The notes: generated by a model from the letters alone, not told the origin. Numbered from the stretch's first letter, positions 30,559 through 40,363 are shown. The stretch is 64,000 bases of DNA from Gammaproteobacteria bacterium (GCA_003695765.1 RFHQ01000054.1:1-64000); one strand, 5' to 3'. A program made the numbers and translations.

Positions 30559-31689
30559 TCAGAACCAGAGCGAGAAGAACAGCTGGATCACATTCGCATC
30601 GAAAGCGTAGAGCGGTTCTTCGCCGACCGGCGCAGAGCTCCTCAGATCGCGGAAGTCCGCATAGTCGAACATGATGCGGTCGTAGATCAGGTTGATGCTG
30701 CCGCGCTCCAGGAAGGTCCAGCCGTTGCGCAGGAAATCGTAGCTGAGCCCGAGCCGCAGCGTGTGGCTCTGGAAGCTGCTGAGCTCCTTGTCACGGGCGA
30801 GGAAATTCTGCGCATTCCGATAGGGGAACAGGTCGCTGTAGAAATCCGCCGCCGTCTGCGTGTAGTAGCGGTACTGCAGATCGACTTCGAGCCCGCCGAG
30901 GGGCTGGGTATAGCCCAGTTCGAGCGTGTGAGCGTCGATCTCCCAGTCGTCCGTGAAATAGCGGTAGCCGGCGTGCAGCGCGGCCCGCCAGGGCAGGTAG
31001 TAGCGTCCGCGCAGCGCGACGGCGTTGCTGGTCCGGGTGCGGGGGTAAACCTCGGGCTGGTAACTGTAGCCGCTACCGCTGGCCGGATCGCGGTAGCGGA
31101 CCGAGCGATAGGGATTGTTCAGGTAGCCCTCGTCGGTGATCAGCTCATAGTTCAGGCTGGCCAGGAAGCTGCGGGTCAGGATCTGCGAGATCCCGAGGCG
31201 GTAGGCCTGGCGCTTGACCTCCTCGCGGAAGCCGGGATCACCGTTGCGGCGCACCTCGTCGTCGCCGTAGCCGTAGCCCATGCTGATCGTCGTCAACCCG
31301 CCGAAGACTTCCTGGGCGACACCGAGGTTTACGGTCTGCGCCTGATAGTCGTCCTCGTCGCTGCGGGTCAGGGCCAGGCTCATCAGCGTGTCGCCGTGCA
31401 GGTAGTCCACGCCGCCGCTGGTCTCGACGCGCTCCTCCTCGTAGGGACTCGCCGTGCTCAACACGTCGATGGACGCGCTGCTGACCGTGTCCACGTAGTA
31501 ATTGCCATAGACCGAGAAATGCTGTCCCAGCGACTTGCGCGCGAGGATCGACGGGCCGTCGATCTGCACGCCGCCGCCGTCATAATAGTGGTACATCGCA
31601 TCGACGCGGTCCTCCGGCAGCACGCCGGCGCCGGCGGCCGCGGCCAGCAGCAGACCGATCGCCGCCAGCAGACGTCTAGTTGCAGCCAC
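30559..31689 (-). CDS. DUF3570 outer-membrane beta-barrel protein
   Basis: This 376-residue protein has a signal peptide (RRLLAAIGLLLAAAAGAG) and many alternating beta strands ending in Phe (QLFFSLWF), the C-terminal pattern recognised by the BAM complex. LPEDRVDAMYHYYDGGGVQIDGPS and the Tyr-rich strands fit DUF3570. The GTG start (31689) overlaps the DUF4266 gene by 14 bases with GGAGGCG upstream. DUF3570 and DUF4266 proteins regularly travel with ApbE and a TlpA thioredoxin, as here. Function unknown. Confidence 0.85.
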   Translation of the reverse strand: MAATRRLLAAIGLLLAAAAGAGVLPEDRVDAMYHYYDGGGVQIDGPSILARKSLGQHFSVYGNYYVDTVSSASIDVLSTASPYEEERVETSGGVDYLHGDTLMSLALTRSDEDDYQAQTVNLGVAQEVFGGLTTISMGYGYGDDEVRRNGDPGFREEVKRQAYRLGISQILTRSFLASLNYELITDEGYLNNPYRSVRYRDPASGSGYSYQPEVYPRTRTSNAVALRGRYYLPWRAALHAGYRYFTDDWEIDAHTLELGYTQPLGGLEVDLQYRYYTQTAADFYSDLFPYRNAQNFLARDKELSSFQSHTLRLGLSYDFLRNGWTFLERGSINLIYDRIMFDYADFRDLRSSAPVGEEPLYAFDANVIQLFFSLWF

Positions 31690-31891
31690 AACCGCCTCCG
31701 GCGCTGCCCGAGGCACCGCGGGCACCTTCGCGGGCCTCGTAGACATGATGCGTGTAGGCGCTGGACACCGGGTCACGGTCGAAGCTCATGATCGGGTCGG
31801 CCAGCCGCTCGCGCTCGTAGGGTTTCACCCAGGGCTCGACCGAGCAGGCGCCGAGCGCAAGCGACAGCAGCAGCAGGACGATGCAGCGCAT
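31676..31891 (-). CDS. DUF4266 lipoprotein
   Basis: This 71-residue protein has lipobox LGAC (Cys16) and the family core WVKPYERERLADPIM, HHVYEAREGARGA and a GGGCGCN end. The closing CGC could bind metal or be redox-active. It is outer-membrane or periplasmic. It starts three bases after the TlpA stop and overlaps the DUF3570 gene, consistent with obligate co-function. Confidence 0.9.
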   Translation of the reverse strand: MRCIVLLLLSLALGACSVEPWVKPYERERLADPIMSFDRDPVSSAYTHHVYEAREGARGASGSAGGGCGCN

Positions 31892-31894
31892 TGC

Positions 31895-32398
31895 TCAGGA
31901 CCTCTCGCGGACCAGCAAGCGGATCTGGTCCTGGTATGTGTTCTCGTAGCCCGGCTGGTAGCCTTGGTGCAGGAAACGCAGCCGGCCCTGGCGATCCACC
32001 AGCACGGTGCTCGGCATGGCCGAGACGTCGTAGAGCTGGCTGACACGGTTTTCCGGATCGAACAGCACCGGGAAGGAGACCGGCGTCTCGCGCAGAAAGG
32101 CCTCGGCGTCGACATCGCCCTCCTCGACATTGACGCCGAGCAGCGTGAAGCCCAGCGACTGATAGCGCTGGTAGAGTTGCTCCAGCAAGGGCATCTCCTT
32201 GCGGCAGGGCCCGCACCAGGTGGCCCAGAAATTGATCAGCACGACCTGGCCGCGAAAATCGCTGAGCGAAACCGGCTGGCCGTTGCGGTCGCGCAGCGTG
32301 AAGTCCGGCGCCGGGCCGGACAGCGCTTCGCCGGCCGTCGCTGGCGCGGCCAGCAGCCAGAGGCCGGCCGCCACGAGCATCCATCGTTGTTGCAGCAT
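31895..32398 (-). CDS. TlpA/ResA-type periplasmic thioredoxin
   Basis: This 167-residue protein has a signal peptide (WMLVAAGLWLLAAPATAGE) and redox motif WCGPC in NFWATWCGPCRKEMP. The segments GVNVEEG and PSTVLVDRQGRL fit the TlpA/ResA family that reduces apocytochrome or other envelope disulphides. It is a different protein from the WCGAC thioredoxin at 28.1-28.7 kb. Its likely clients are the DUF4266 cysteines or heme-binding proteins of the same region. Confidence 0.92.
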   Translation of the reverse strand: MLQQRWMLVAAGLWLLAAPATAGEALSGPAPDFTLRDRNGQPVSLSDFRGQVVLINFWATWCGPCRKEMPLLEQLYQRYQSLGFTLLGVNVEEGDVDAEAFLRETPVSFPVLFDPENRVSQLYDVSAMPSTVLVDRQGRLRFLHQGYQPGYENTYQDQIRLLVRERS

Positions 32399-32416
32399 AC
32401 CCGCTCCTCCGCGGCT

Positions 32417-33070
32417 TCAGAAAAAGAAGCTCATGCCCAGATTGAACTCGATGTTGTGCGTGGTCTTCTTCTTGCCCAACAGGTCCGAGTCGAACAGGTG
32501 GTCACGCACATTGAAATTCACCGTCAACCAGTCGGTCGCCAGCACGCGGTAGCCGGCGCCGAAGACCACGGTAAAGAAGTCGTCGCCCGCGAACTCGGTA
32601 TTGCCGACGCCGCCGAGCAGATACAGAGCGCTGTTGAAAGCGAAATTGCGGCCGAGGAACACCTCGCCGGGCAGGATGTTGATGCCCAGCGACAGATCGT
32701 AGTACTTGTACTTGCGTTCATCCTTCGTCAGCAGCGGCGCGCCGCCACTGAGGATCTCGAAGCTGGTCGGTTCGGTGTCCGTCTGCCCGTAACTGCCCTC
32801 GACGAACAGCCGCTCGCTGACGTGATAGGCCAGGCGGGCGCCCCAGGCGGTACTCGAGCCGAAATCCTCGACGCTCTTGAAGCCGACGAAGGCGCCCAGC
32901 TCGAAATTCTCCGTGTCGATCTTCGGCTCCTCCACGTCGCGCCGCGCCACCTGCGGGTCGATGACCGGTATCTGCGCGTCGGCTGAATTGTCGACGACCT
33001 GACTGCGGCTGCAGGCCGTGGACAGCAGCGCGACCAGGATCAGAAAAAGAAAGAAAAACCGGCTTTCCAT
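32417..33070 (-). CDS. Beta-barrel domain lipoprotein
   Basis: This 217-residue protein has a lipoprotein signal (LFLILVALLSTACS, Cys about 18), a short periplasmic linker, then an eight-strand-like beta-barrel domain (LGAFVGFKSVEDFGSST, RLAYHVSERLFVEGSY, YYDLSLGINILPGE) ending in FNLGMSFFF. The terminal Phe triplet is a BAM signal. Combination of lipidation and barrel is known in the OMP_b-brl type found near myxobacterial-like clusters. The start at 33070 overlaps the preceding gene by 31 bases. Confidence 0.82.
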   Translation of the reverse strand: MESRFFFLFLILVALLSTACSRSQVVDNSADAQIPVIDPQVARRDVEEPKIDTENFELGAFVGFKSVEDFGSSTAWGARLAYHVSERLFVEGSYGQTDTEPTSFEILSGGAPLLTKDERKYKYYDLSLGINILPGEVFLGRNFAFNSALYLLGGVGNTEFAGDDFFTVVFGAGYRVLATDWLTVNFNVRDHLFDSDLLGKKKTTHNIEFNLGMSFFF

Positions 33071-33780
33071 TCTCCAACTTCCTCGTTGTCGTTCCTGCTG
33101 GTGAACACCTTGTAGGTCTTGTATTCCGCGCGCAGCAGGAAGCGGCGGCCAAGGTGGGCGCGCAGGCCGAGGCCGGCATGCGCTTCCTGATCGGTGCGGT
33201 CCGGCGTCGAGACCAGGCTGGATTTCGGATCGACATGGATCACGCCGGCCCCCAGCGTCAGGAACGGTGACAGCCACCAGTCGGGAAAGGGGGTATGCAC
33301 GATGTTCGCGTTCAGCATCCAGCCGTTGGAGAAATCGCCGGTCAGCAGCGAGCCCCAGAGTTCGGCCGACAGATTCGGCGTGAACAGCCAGGAGCCGTAG
33401 AGCGAGATCACATTGGCGCCATCGAAATCGCCGAGCAGGACTCCGGCCTCGCGGCGGCGGCTGCCGAAGTCGGCGCGGCCGGGAGCGTCGATCTTTGCCG
33501 GTTGGCCGTCGGGCTCCAGCGTGCGCGCCATCTGCCGGGCGCTGACCCAGCCGCTGATCCCGCGGTCGTTGCGCACCTTGAACCAGTCGGTGCGGCGCTT
33601 CAGCACCTCGATCTGCTCACCACGCTCGACGACGTGGAACACGGGATAGCCGCGGCCCGGCCCGGTATGCAGCTCGATGTAGGGATCGACGACCACCACC
33701 TCGTAGTGGCGCTTCTTCGCCTGCACCGACGGCGCGGCCAGCACGGCGAATGCGAAGGCGATGATCACGAGCCTGCCCAT
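33040..33780 (-). CDS. SH3-domain plus beta-barrel outer-membrane protein
   Basis: The 246-residue product has a signal peptide (LVIIAFAFAVLAAPSVQA), a bacterial SH3 domain at about 27-85 (YIELHTGPGRGYPVFHVV, GWVSARQM), and a beta-barrel at about 110-246 ending in KAGFSFFF. The SH3 part would bind peptidoglycan or a partner protein and the barrel would sit in the outer membrane. It starts three bases after the HzsA-like stop, so it is in the same transcript, and it overlaps the barrel lipoprotein gene. Confidence 0.85.
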   Translation of the reverse strand: MGRLVIIAFAFAVLAAPSVQAKKRHYEVVVVDPYIELHTGPGRGYPVFHVVERGEQIEVLKRRTDWFKVRNDRGISGWVSARQMARTLEPDGQPAKIDAPGRADFGSRRREAGVLLGDFDGANVISLYGSWLFTPNLSAELWGSLLTGDFSNGWMLNANIVHTPFPDWWLSPFLTLGAGVIHVDPKSSLVSTPDRTDQEAHAGLGLRAHLGRRFLLRAEYKTYKVFTSRNDNEEVGEWKAGFSFFF

Positions 33781-33783
33781 GTA

Positions 33784-36405
33784 TCAGTTTATCGGCACGT
33801 CGAAGGGGTTATTGAAATACTGGGCGCCGATATCCAGCCACTCGGAAATGAGACGCAGTTCCGCTGCGCTGAGCCAGCCCTCGTGCGTGCCGCCGGCGGC
33901 GAAGCGGCTGAAGAAGCGGTCCGAGGCTGCGGCGCCGGCGACCGACATCGACGGCGGCACCGGCACCGGCTGCAGGATCGGATTGCCGGTGACCGGGTCC
34001 GTGCCGACCTGCACGAGGATGTCCCGCAGGATGCCCTGCACCGGATCGAACTCTTCGGCGTTGTCGGTGAACAGCAGCTCGCGGTAGGAGACCAGGTGAT
34101 CGCTGACCACCGGGTCCGGCACGCCGCTCAGATCCAGCTGGCCTTGCGGGACCATCGGGTTGCCCATGGCGTCGACCCGCCGGTGGCAGCTGACGCAGGT
34201 CACATCGGTGACACCGTCGGCGGCCAGGCGTGGCAGCTCCCAGAGCGGCTGCAGCTGGTCGACGTAATTGATGACGCTGCGGCACAACGGTGTCCAGGCC
34301 GTCTGACAAGCGGCCGAAGCCGGCGCCGGCGTCTGCAGGTCGGCATAGCGGTAGGCGAACGGCGCCGCCGGTGCCTGCAGGGCCGGGTCGGTCCAGACGT
34401 CGCTGTAGACCAGGTCCACGCTCGGCGTGATCGCGGCGCAATCGGTCGCACAGCTCAGGCGAGCACGGGCCTCGGCCATGGTCTCGCCGAAATCGGCGAA
34501 GATCGCCGGGTCGGTGTTCGGAAACGGCTGGCCCGTTGTCAGCGCGCCCGGATAGGCGGTGTCGAAGGCGTCGTCGCGGCCGTGCGAGCGGCCACTGTTG
34601 CGATCGTGGCAACCGTTGCAGTTGCGCCGCTCGCCGGGGCGCAGCTGCAGCCAGGCATTGTGGCGCGGGCCGATGCGCCGGCCCTCGGCATCCAGCACGC
34701 TGATCTGCAGCGGCACGTTGGCCGGGACCTTGGCCTGTACCGAGCCGTCTGGCTCGATCGGCAGGTAACCGATGATCTCGCGCATGCCATTGACGGCACT
34801 GCGGCCGAAGGCCGTGCCCGGCAGGTTCAGCACCGTGTCCTCCGGGATGCCGACCGCTTTCACGATGCGCAGGAAGCGCGCCGGCCGCGCATCCGGCGGT
34901 GTCGCCAGCGGGTCGGCCAGCGTTGGGATATCGGGTGCTGCGGTATCGACGCCGTCGACGTCATAGACGCTGCGGATGTTCAGGATGCCGGCGCCCTCGG
35001 CGACCAGGTTCGGATCGGCCATCGGCGCCTGGTCGGGAATGATCGGCGGCAGGTTGCGCGCCTGGGCCGCGACCACATCGCTGAAGACCATGCCTGCCTC
35101 GGGCGGCACGATCGGCTGCTGCGTGCCTTCCGCCGGATCGTAGACCCAGATGCCATAGGCCGGCGGCGCCGGCTGCGTGTTGGGATCGGCCAGCCGTGCC
35201 GGCGTGCAGGGCACCGTGTTGCCACCCTCGAGCGCCGCGCACTGGCTCCAGCTGACGAGCAGCCGGCCGGTGCCATCCCACAGCGGGAACGCCGAGGCGA
35301 AATGGCCGCCGGGTGACAGGCTGCCGTCGGTGCGCACATCGTTGACCAGCGGCCGGACCTGAGCCGGGCCGTTCAGCACCCCGGCATTGGCCCTGTTCGG
35401 CTGGCGATTTTCGACGTAATCGGCGATGTCGATCTGGACCAGGTCCCCGCCGCGCAGAGGCGCGGTGAACGGCTGCAGCAGGCATAGCAGGCTGCCGTCC
35501 GGCATTTCCCGCGGCTGCAGGAACTGCACGATGGCGCCGTTGCTGCCGGTCGCGTGGCTGTTGCGGCCGTAGAGCAACTCCAGCCCGGAACCGTCGGGCT
35601 TGGCCCGGTACAGGTGGATGGCGTCGTTGCCGCCGGCGTGATCCCAGCGGCTGAAGACGATGCGCCCGTCGCTCAGCACCGCGGGATCGAGGTCATGACT
35701 CTGGTTGAAGCTGATCTGCCGGATGTTGCTGCCGTCGGCATCCATCACGTGCAGCACGAAGGCCGGCTCGTTGCGGTCCTCGTCCAGCGCGGCGAACTGC
35801 GGCTTGCCCTCGTCCAGCAGGATCGCGCCGGCCTGGCGCTGGCGGGTCGACGTGAACAGAATGCGGCCGTCGGGCAGGTAATGGGGCATCCGGTCCTGCC
35901 CGGCCTCGGCGACGATGTCCGAGGCAATGACCCGCCGCAGCTGATCGTTCGGAATGTCGTACTCCCAGATGTTCCAGCTCGGCTGGTTCTCGGCCGGCAC
36001 GCCGGGCAGCAGCGGCCCGCGCAGCGCGAACAGCAGCCGGTCGCCGTCCCAGGACACCTCGACATCGCGCACATCACCCATGCCCTGCGTGATCGCTGCC
36101 GTGAGGTTGCGTTCCGCAGCGGTCGGCGACGCGCGTTCGCGCAGGTACAGATCAGCGCCCGTTTCGAAGACCAGCAACTCGCGAGCCTCGAGCGCGGTGA
36201 CGCCGCCCATGCCGTTTACCGGCAGCGGCCGTTTCACGTAGGCGATCGGCACTTCCACGAGCACCGGGTCCGGGCCCTGCCCCGCGGCGATGCTGACCCG
36301 GCCGTCGCCGGCACCGCAGCCGGCCAGCAGGCCGGCCGCGAGCAACGCGGCGCAGAACTGCACGGCGGCCACGCCGCCGCGCCGGGAAATCTCGAAACTG
36401 GCCAT
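33784..36405 (-). CDS. HzsA-related diheme lipoprotein
   Basis: This 873-residue secreted lipoprotein (lipobox LLAGC near residue 30) has an N-terminal beta-propeller-like half with TolB-type strands (MPHYLPDGRILFTSTRQR, VLSDGRIVFSRWDHAG). The C-terminal half carries two c-type heme sites, CNGCH (about residue 595) and CVSCH (about 735). The layout matches proteins related to hydrazine synthase alpha middle domain, common outside anammox bacteria and of unknown reaction. I chose ATG 36405 (AGGGG upstream); a GTG at 36429 would add eight residues. It leads the operon that runs down to ApbE. Confidence 0.85.
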   Translation of the reverse strand: MASFEISRRGGVAAVQFCAALLAAGLLAGCGAGDGRVSIAAGQGPDPVLVEVPIAYVKRPLPVNGMGGVTALEARELLVFETGADLYLRERASPTAAERNLTAAITQGMGDVRDVEVSWDGDRLLFALRGPLLPGVPAENQPSWNIWEYDIPNDQLRRVIASDIVAEAGQDRMPHYLPDGRILFTSTRQRQAGAILLDEGKPQFAALDEDRNEPAFVLHVMDADGSNIRQISFNQSHDLDPAVLSDGRIVFSRWDHAGGNDAIHLYRAKPDGSGLELLYGRNSHATGSNGAIVQFLQPREMPDGSLLCLLQPFTAPLRGGDLVQIDIADYVENRQPNRANAGVLNGPAQVRPLVNDVRTDGSLSPGGHFASAFPLWDGTGRLLVSWSQCAALEGGNTVPCTPARLADPNTQPAPPAYGIWVYDPAEGTQQPIVPPEAGMVFSDVVAAQARNLPPIIPDQAPMADPNLVAEGAGILNIRSVYDVDGVDTAAPDIPTLADPLATPPDARPARFLRIVKAVGIPEDTVLNLPGTAFGRSAVNGMREIIGYLPIEPDGSVQAKVPANVPLQISVLDAEGRRIGPRHNAWLQLRPGERRNCNGCHDRNSGRSHGRDDAFDTAYPGALTTGQPFPNTDPAIFADFGETMAEARARLSCATDCAAITPSVDLVYSDVWTDPALQAPAAPFAYRYADLQTPAPASAACQTAWTPLCRSVINYVDQLQPLWELPRLAADGVTDVTCVSCHRRVDAMGNPMVPQGQLDLSGVPDPVVSDHLVSYRELLFTDNAEEFDPVQGILRDILVQVGTDPVTGNPILQPVPVPPSMSVAGAAASDRFFSRFAAGGTHEGWLSAAELRLISEWLDIGAQYFNNPFDVPIN

Positions 36406-36504
36406 GGCCCGCCCCTGGCAATCGCTCACAACAACGCCCCGAGTGTCTCGCGGGCGGTGCCGATGTCGCGTCCGGACCTAACTTAATGCAGGCGCAATCG
36501 GGTG

Positions 36505-36526
36505 GACTGTTAACCGGTTCACAGTC
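36505..36526. promoter_or_regulatory. 22-bp palindromic operator between divergent operons
   Basis: GACTGTTAACC and GGTTCACAGTC are reverse complements at 10 of 11 positions and meet at the centre AACC/GGTT. This 22-bp near-perfect palindrome sits about 100 bases from each of the two divergent start codons (36405 minus, 36635 plus). It looks like a dimeric repressor site that could control both operons at once. No regulator gene is adjacent. Confidence 0.65.
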
Positions 36527-36634
36527 AACGCCGCGTCCAGCGGAGATGGTTCAGCCGTGATCGTCGCCAGCGGTCACGGCGGGGGAGCGGGTTGTTGTTG
36601 GGCCGGTGCGAGCCGGTGTCCGGAGGCTGTGACA

Positions 36635-37831
36635 ATGCATCGACTGCGCCTGTACCTGGCCGCGCGACTGTTGTTCGCGGGACTGCTCTGCGCGATCGCC
36701 AGTGGCGCGGCGGCCGGCGTCCGCGATCAGGCGAAGCGCATGCACGACCGGCTCGCCGGCGTGCCGCCGTCGCAGACCGTGCTGGACAGCATGGAAGCGC
36801 TGCTGCAGGGCGGAGACGACATCGGCGCGGCCTACCTGGCCATGCAGAACAGCGCCTTCTACAAAGTCACGCTGAAGAACTTCGCCGCGCCATGGACCAA
36901 TCGCGACGCCGACGTCTTCGTGCCGCTGAACGACTACACGGCGACCGTGATCGGCCTCGTGCGGGACGACGACCAGCCCGGCTACATTCCCTTCAACGAG
37001 CTGTTGTCGGCCGACGTGATCTACGTCGGCGCGGCCAGCCTGGGCCTGCCGCCCTACTCGCCGGCCAGCAACGCCCATTATGAGGCGATGGAACGGCAGG
37101 ACGTGGACCTCGGCGACCCGGCGCAGCTGGTTCGCGACAGCCAGAGCCTGCGCAACGGCGTGCCGCTGACCGCGGTCGCGGGCGTGCTGACGACGCGGGC
37201 CGCTGCCCGGGCCTTCTTCGTCGCCGGCACCAACCGGGCGATGCTGCGCTTCACGCTGGTCAACCACCTGTGCAATGACCTCGAACAGTTGCACGACACT
37301 TCGCGGCCGCCGGACCGGATCCGCCAGGACGTGTCGCGCAGCCCGGGCGGGGACAGCCGCGTGTTCCTGAACAATTGCATAGGCTGCCACTCGGGCATGG
37401 ATCCGCTGGCGCAGGCCTATGCCTACCACGACTACGACGACGCGGCCGGCCGGATGATCTACACGCCCGGTGCCGTGCGGCCCAAGTACTTCAACAACGC
37501 GGATACCTTCAAGTTCGGCTATGTCACGCCGGACGATCACTGGGACAACTACTGGCGCGACGGTCCCAACCGCTGGGTCGGCTGGGACTTCGGCCCGGCT
37601 TCGCCCGGCGGCAGCGGCAATGGCGCCGCCTCCCTCGGCCGGGAACTGGCCAACAGCGAGGCCTTTGCCCGCTGCCAGGTGAAGAAAGTGTTCCGCGCGG
37701 TCTGCCTGCGCGATCCGGCCGACAACAGCGACCTGGCGCAGATCGACAGCATGACCGTCGATTTCCGTGACGGCGGCTACCGCCTGAAACAGGTATTCGC
37801 CGAGGCGGCGAGCTACTGCAAGGGAGACTGA
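36635..37831 (+). CDS. Secreted monoheme cytochrome c-like protein
   Basis: This 398-residue protein has a signal peptide (LAARLLFAGLLCAIASGAAAG) and one heme-binding CIGCH (about residues 247-251) in NNCIGCHSGMDP, which resembles the DUF1588-type cytochrome segment with CxxCHxxxDP. The C-terminal part has conserved Cys in FARCQVKKVFRAVCLRDP. GGAGG precedes the ATG at 36635. It is the first gene of a plus-strand unit with the LamG lipoprotein (3 bases apart) and the Tat protein. Role: likely extracytoplasmic electron transfer or oxidation. Confidence 0.8.
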   Translation: MHRLRLYLAARLLFAGLLCAIASGAAAGVRDQAKRMHDRLAGVPPSQTVLDSMEALLQGGDDIGAAYLAMQNSAFYKVTLKNFAAPWTNRDADVFVPLNDYTATVIGLVRDDDQPGYIPFNELLSADVIYVGAASLGLPPYSPASNAHYEAMERQDVDLGDPAQLVRDSQSLRNGVPLTAVAGVLTTRAAARAFFVAGTNRAMLRFTLVNHLCNDLEQLHDTSRPPDRIRQDVSRSPGGDSRVFLNNCIGCHSGMDPLAQAYAYHDYDDAAGRMIYTPGAVRPKYFNNADTFKFGYVTPDDHWDNYWRDGPNRWVGWDFGPASPGGSGNGAASLGRELANSEAFARCQVKKVFRAVCLRDPADNSDLAQIDSMTVDFRDGGYRLKQVFAEAASYCKGD

Positions 37832-37834
37832 GCG

Positions 37835-40363
37835 ATGGCCGACCGCCTGCGCAGCTTACGCACCCGCGCCGCCCGCCTGCCCGGCTTGCCGGTGGCGGTG
37901 ATCGTGCTCAGCAGCCTGCTCGCGGGCTGCGGCGGCGGCGCCAGCACCGAGACCCTGCCGCAGTCCGCGCCGGGCACCCAGCAGCAGACCTACAGCGGGC
38001 CGGCGCCGGCCACGGCCGACGTTCAGGCCTTCATGGTCGAACTCTGGACCAACCTGCAGCCGGCCGGTCCGGCCGGCTGCGGCAACTGCCATTCGCAAGC
38101 CGGCGGCCAGGCGCCGATGTTCGCTCGCAGCGACGATGTGAACCTGGCCTACCAGGCCGCCAACCCGCTGGCCGACCGCGGCCAGCCGGAACTGTCGCGG
38201 CTGGTGACCAAGGTCGGCGGCGGTCACAACTGCTGGCTCGGCAGCGACCAGGCCTGTGCCGACATCATGGCCACCTGGATCAGCAACTGGGTCGGCGGCA
38301 GCGGCAGCGGCGGCCGGCAGATCCTGCTGACGCCGCCGCCGTTGATGGATCCGGGCCAGAGCAAGAACTTCCCGCCCCCGGTGCCGGCGGCTTTCGGGCA
38401 GCTGCATGCGCTGCTGACGCAGTATTGCTCGGCCTGCCACAGTAATGGCGCCGGCACGCCGCAGTCGCCGTTCTTCGCTGATGCCGATCCAGCGGTCGCC
38501 TATGAGGCCGCCAAACCGAAGATCGACCTGGACGACCCGGCGAACTCGCGCTTCGTGCTGCGTCTCGGCCAGGAGTTCCACAACTGCTGGAGCGACTGCG
38601 CCGCGAATGCGGCGACCATGCAGGCTGCGATTCAGGCCTTCGCCGACAGCATCCTGCCGACCTCGGTGGACCCGGCGCTGGTGATCAGCAAGGCGCTGCG
38701 TCTGATCGACGGCACGGTCGCGTCCGGCGGCAATCGCTTCGAGAACAACCAGATCGCGCTGTGGGAGTTCAAGGCGGGCCAGGGCAGCACGGCCTTCGAT
38801 ACCAGCGGGGTCAGCCCGGCGATGGACCTGACACTGTCCGGCACCGTCAACTGGGTCGGGGGCTGGGGGATCGAAATCGTCAACGGCAAGGCACAGGCAT
38901 CGACGACGACCAGCCGCAAGCTGTACGACCGCATCACGCTGACCGGCGAGTACTCGATCGAGGCCTGGGTCGCCCCGGCCAACGTGGTCCAGGAGGACAC
39001 GCGCATCGTCAGCTACTCGGCCGGCACACTGGCGCGGAACTTCAACCTCGGCCAGACGCAGTACAGCTATGACTTCTTCAATCGCAGCGGCAGCACCGAC
39101 GGCAACGGCGCCCCGGCACTGAGCACCGCCGCCGCGGACGAGGATCTGCAGGCCACGCTGCAGCACGTGGTCGCGACTTATGACCCCGTGAATGGCCGGC
39201 GCATCTATGTCAACGGCGTGTTCACGGACGACGTCGACCCGGTCCCGGGCGACACGCTCGCCGACTGGGACGAGACCTTCGCATTCGTGCTCGGTAACGA
39301 GGTCTCGGGCGACCGCCAGTGGCAGGGCGTGATCCGCCTGGTCGCGATCCACGACCGGGCGCTGAGCGAGGCGCAGATCCAGCAGAACTACGCTGTCGGC
39401 GTCGGTGAAAAATTCTTCCTGCTGTTCTTCATCGGCGACCTGATCAACGTGCCGGATGCCTATATCCTGTTCGAGGTCAGTCAGTTCGACAACTACAGCT
39501 ATCTGTTCAACGCGCCGGTGTTCCTGAGCCTGGACCCGGCGGCCAGCGTCAGCGGCGTGCGCCTGGCCGGGATGCGCATCGGCCTGAACGGCCAGCTGCT
39601 GAACGTCGGTCAGGCCTACGCCAACCTGGATCTGACCCTGAACGACGCGACCGGACAGCCCTTGTCGCCGATCGGCACCGTCGTGCCGCTGCAAAAGGGA
39701 CCCGACGCCGACGAATTCTTCCTGAGCTTCGACGAGCTTGGTGGCAACTTCGGCCCGGTGACACCGCCGGCCAACCTGACGCCGCCGCCCGAATTGCTGG
39801 CGGGCCCGCAGCCGGACATCGGCCTGCGCAGCTTTGACGAGATCAACGCGACGATGTCGGCCGTGACCAGCGTGCCGGTCACCGAGGTGCAGGCGACCTA
39901 CGAGCTGGTGCGCCAGCAACTGCCTGCCAGCGAGAATGCCGGCAGCTTCTCGTCGGCCCAGGAGATCGGCATCGCGCAGCTGGCCATTGCCTACTGCAAT
40001 GCGCTGATCGAGAACGATCCGGCGCGGCGCGACGCCTATTTCCCGAACTTCGTCCTGCCGCCGACGGGGGTGTCGCGCTTCACGCTGATCCCGAGCGCCG
40101 CGTTCGCCGGCCCGGCCCGTGACGACCTGATCAATCCGCTGGTCGACCGGATCATGGGCGTGGGGCTCATCGGTTCGCAGCCGGCCTTCGCCGACGTGGT
40201 CGACGAACTGGGCTACGCCGCAGCCGGTGGGAATCCGCCGCGGCCCGCGAACCTGATCGACCGGCTGATCGCATCCGACGACAGTTCCCCGCAGCGCACC
40301 GAGGATATCGCCAAGGCGGTCTGCTCGGCGCTGCTGGGCAGCGGCGTGGCGCTGGTCCAGTGA
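37835..40363 (+). CDS. LamG-domain diheme lipoprotein
   Basis: This 842-residue lipoprotein (lipobox LLAGC, Cys32) has two cytochrome c-type CxxCH sites, CGNCH (82-86) and CSACH (about 198), each in a small domain with a similar layout (NCHSQAGG, ACHSNGAG). A LamG/concanavalin-like domain follows at about 310-520 (YSIEAWVAPANVVQ, HVVATYDPVNGRRIYVNG), then a C-terminal helical part. It may bind a glycan or other surface polymer and pass electrons. AGGGAGA precedes its ATG three bases after the previous stop. Confidence 0.82.
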   Translation: MADRLRSLRTRAARLPGLPVAVIVLSSLLAGCGGGASTETLPQSAPGTQQQTYSGPAPATADVQAFMVELWTNLQPAGPAGCGNCHSQAGGQAPMFARSDDVNLAYQAANPLADRGQPELSRLVTKVGGGHNCWLGSDQACADIMATWISNWVGGSGSGGRQILLTPPPLMDPGQSKNFPPPVPAAFGQLHALLTQYCSACHSNGAGTPQSPFFADADPAVAYEAAKPKIDLDDPANSRFVLRLGQEFHNCWSDCAANAATMQAAIQAFADSILPTSVDPALVISKALRLIDGTVASGGNRFENNQIALWEFKAGQGSTAFDTSGVSPAMDLTLSGTVNWVGGWGIEIVNGKAQASTTTSRKLYDRITLTGEYSIEAWVAPANVVQEDTRIVSYSAGTLARNFNLGQTQYSYDFFNRSGSTDGNGAPALSTAAADEDLQATLQHVVATYDPVNGRRIYVNGVFTDDVDPVPGDTLADWDETFAFVLGNEVSGDRQWQGVIRLVAIHDRALSEAQIQQNYAVGVGEKFFLLFFIGDLINVPDAYILFEVSQFDNYSYLFNAPVFLSLDPAASVSGVRLAGMRIGLNGQLLNVGQAYANLDLTLNDATGQPLSPIGTVVPLQKGPDADEFFLSFDELGGNFGPVTPPANLTPPPELLAGPQPDIGLRSFDEINATMSAVTSVPVTEVQATYELVRQQLPASENAGSFSSAQEIGIAQLAIAYCNALIENDPARRDAYFPNFVLPPTGVSRFTLIPSAAFAGPARDDLINPLVDRIMGVGLIGSQPAFADVVDELGYAAAGGNPPRPANLIDRLIASDDSSPQRTEDIAKAVCSALLGSGVALVQ

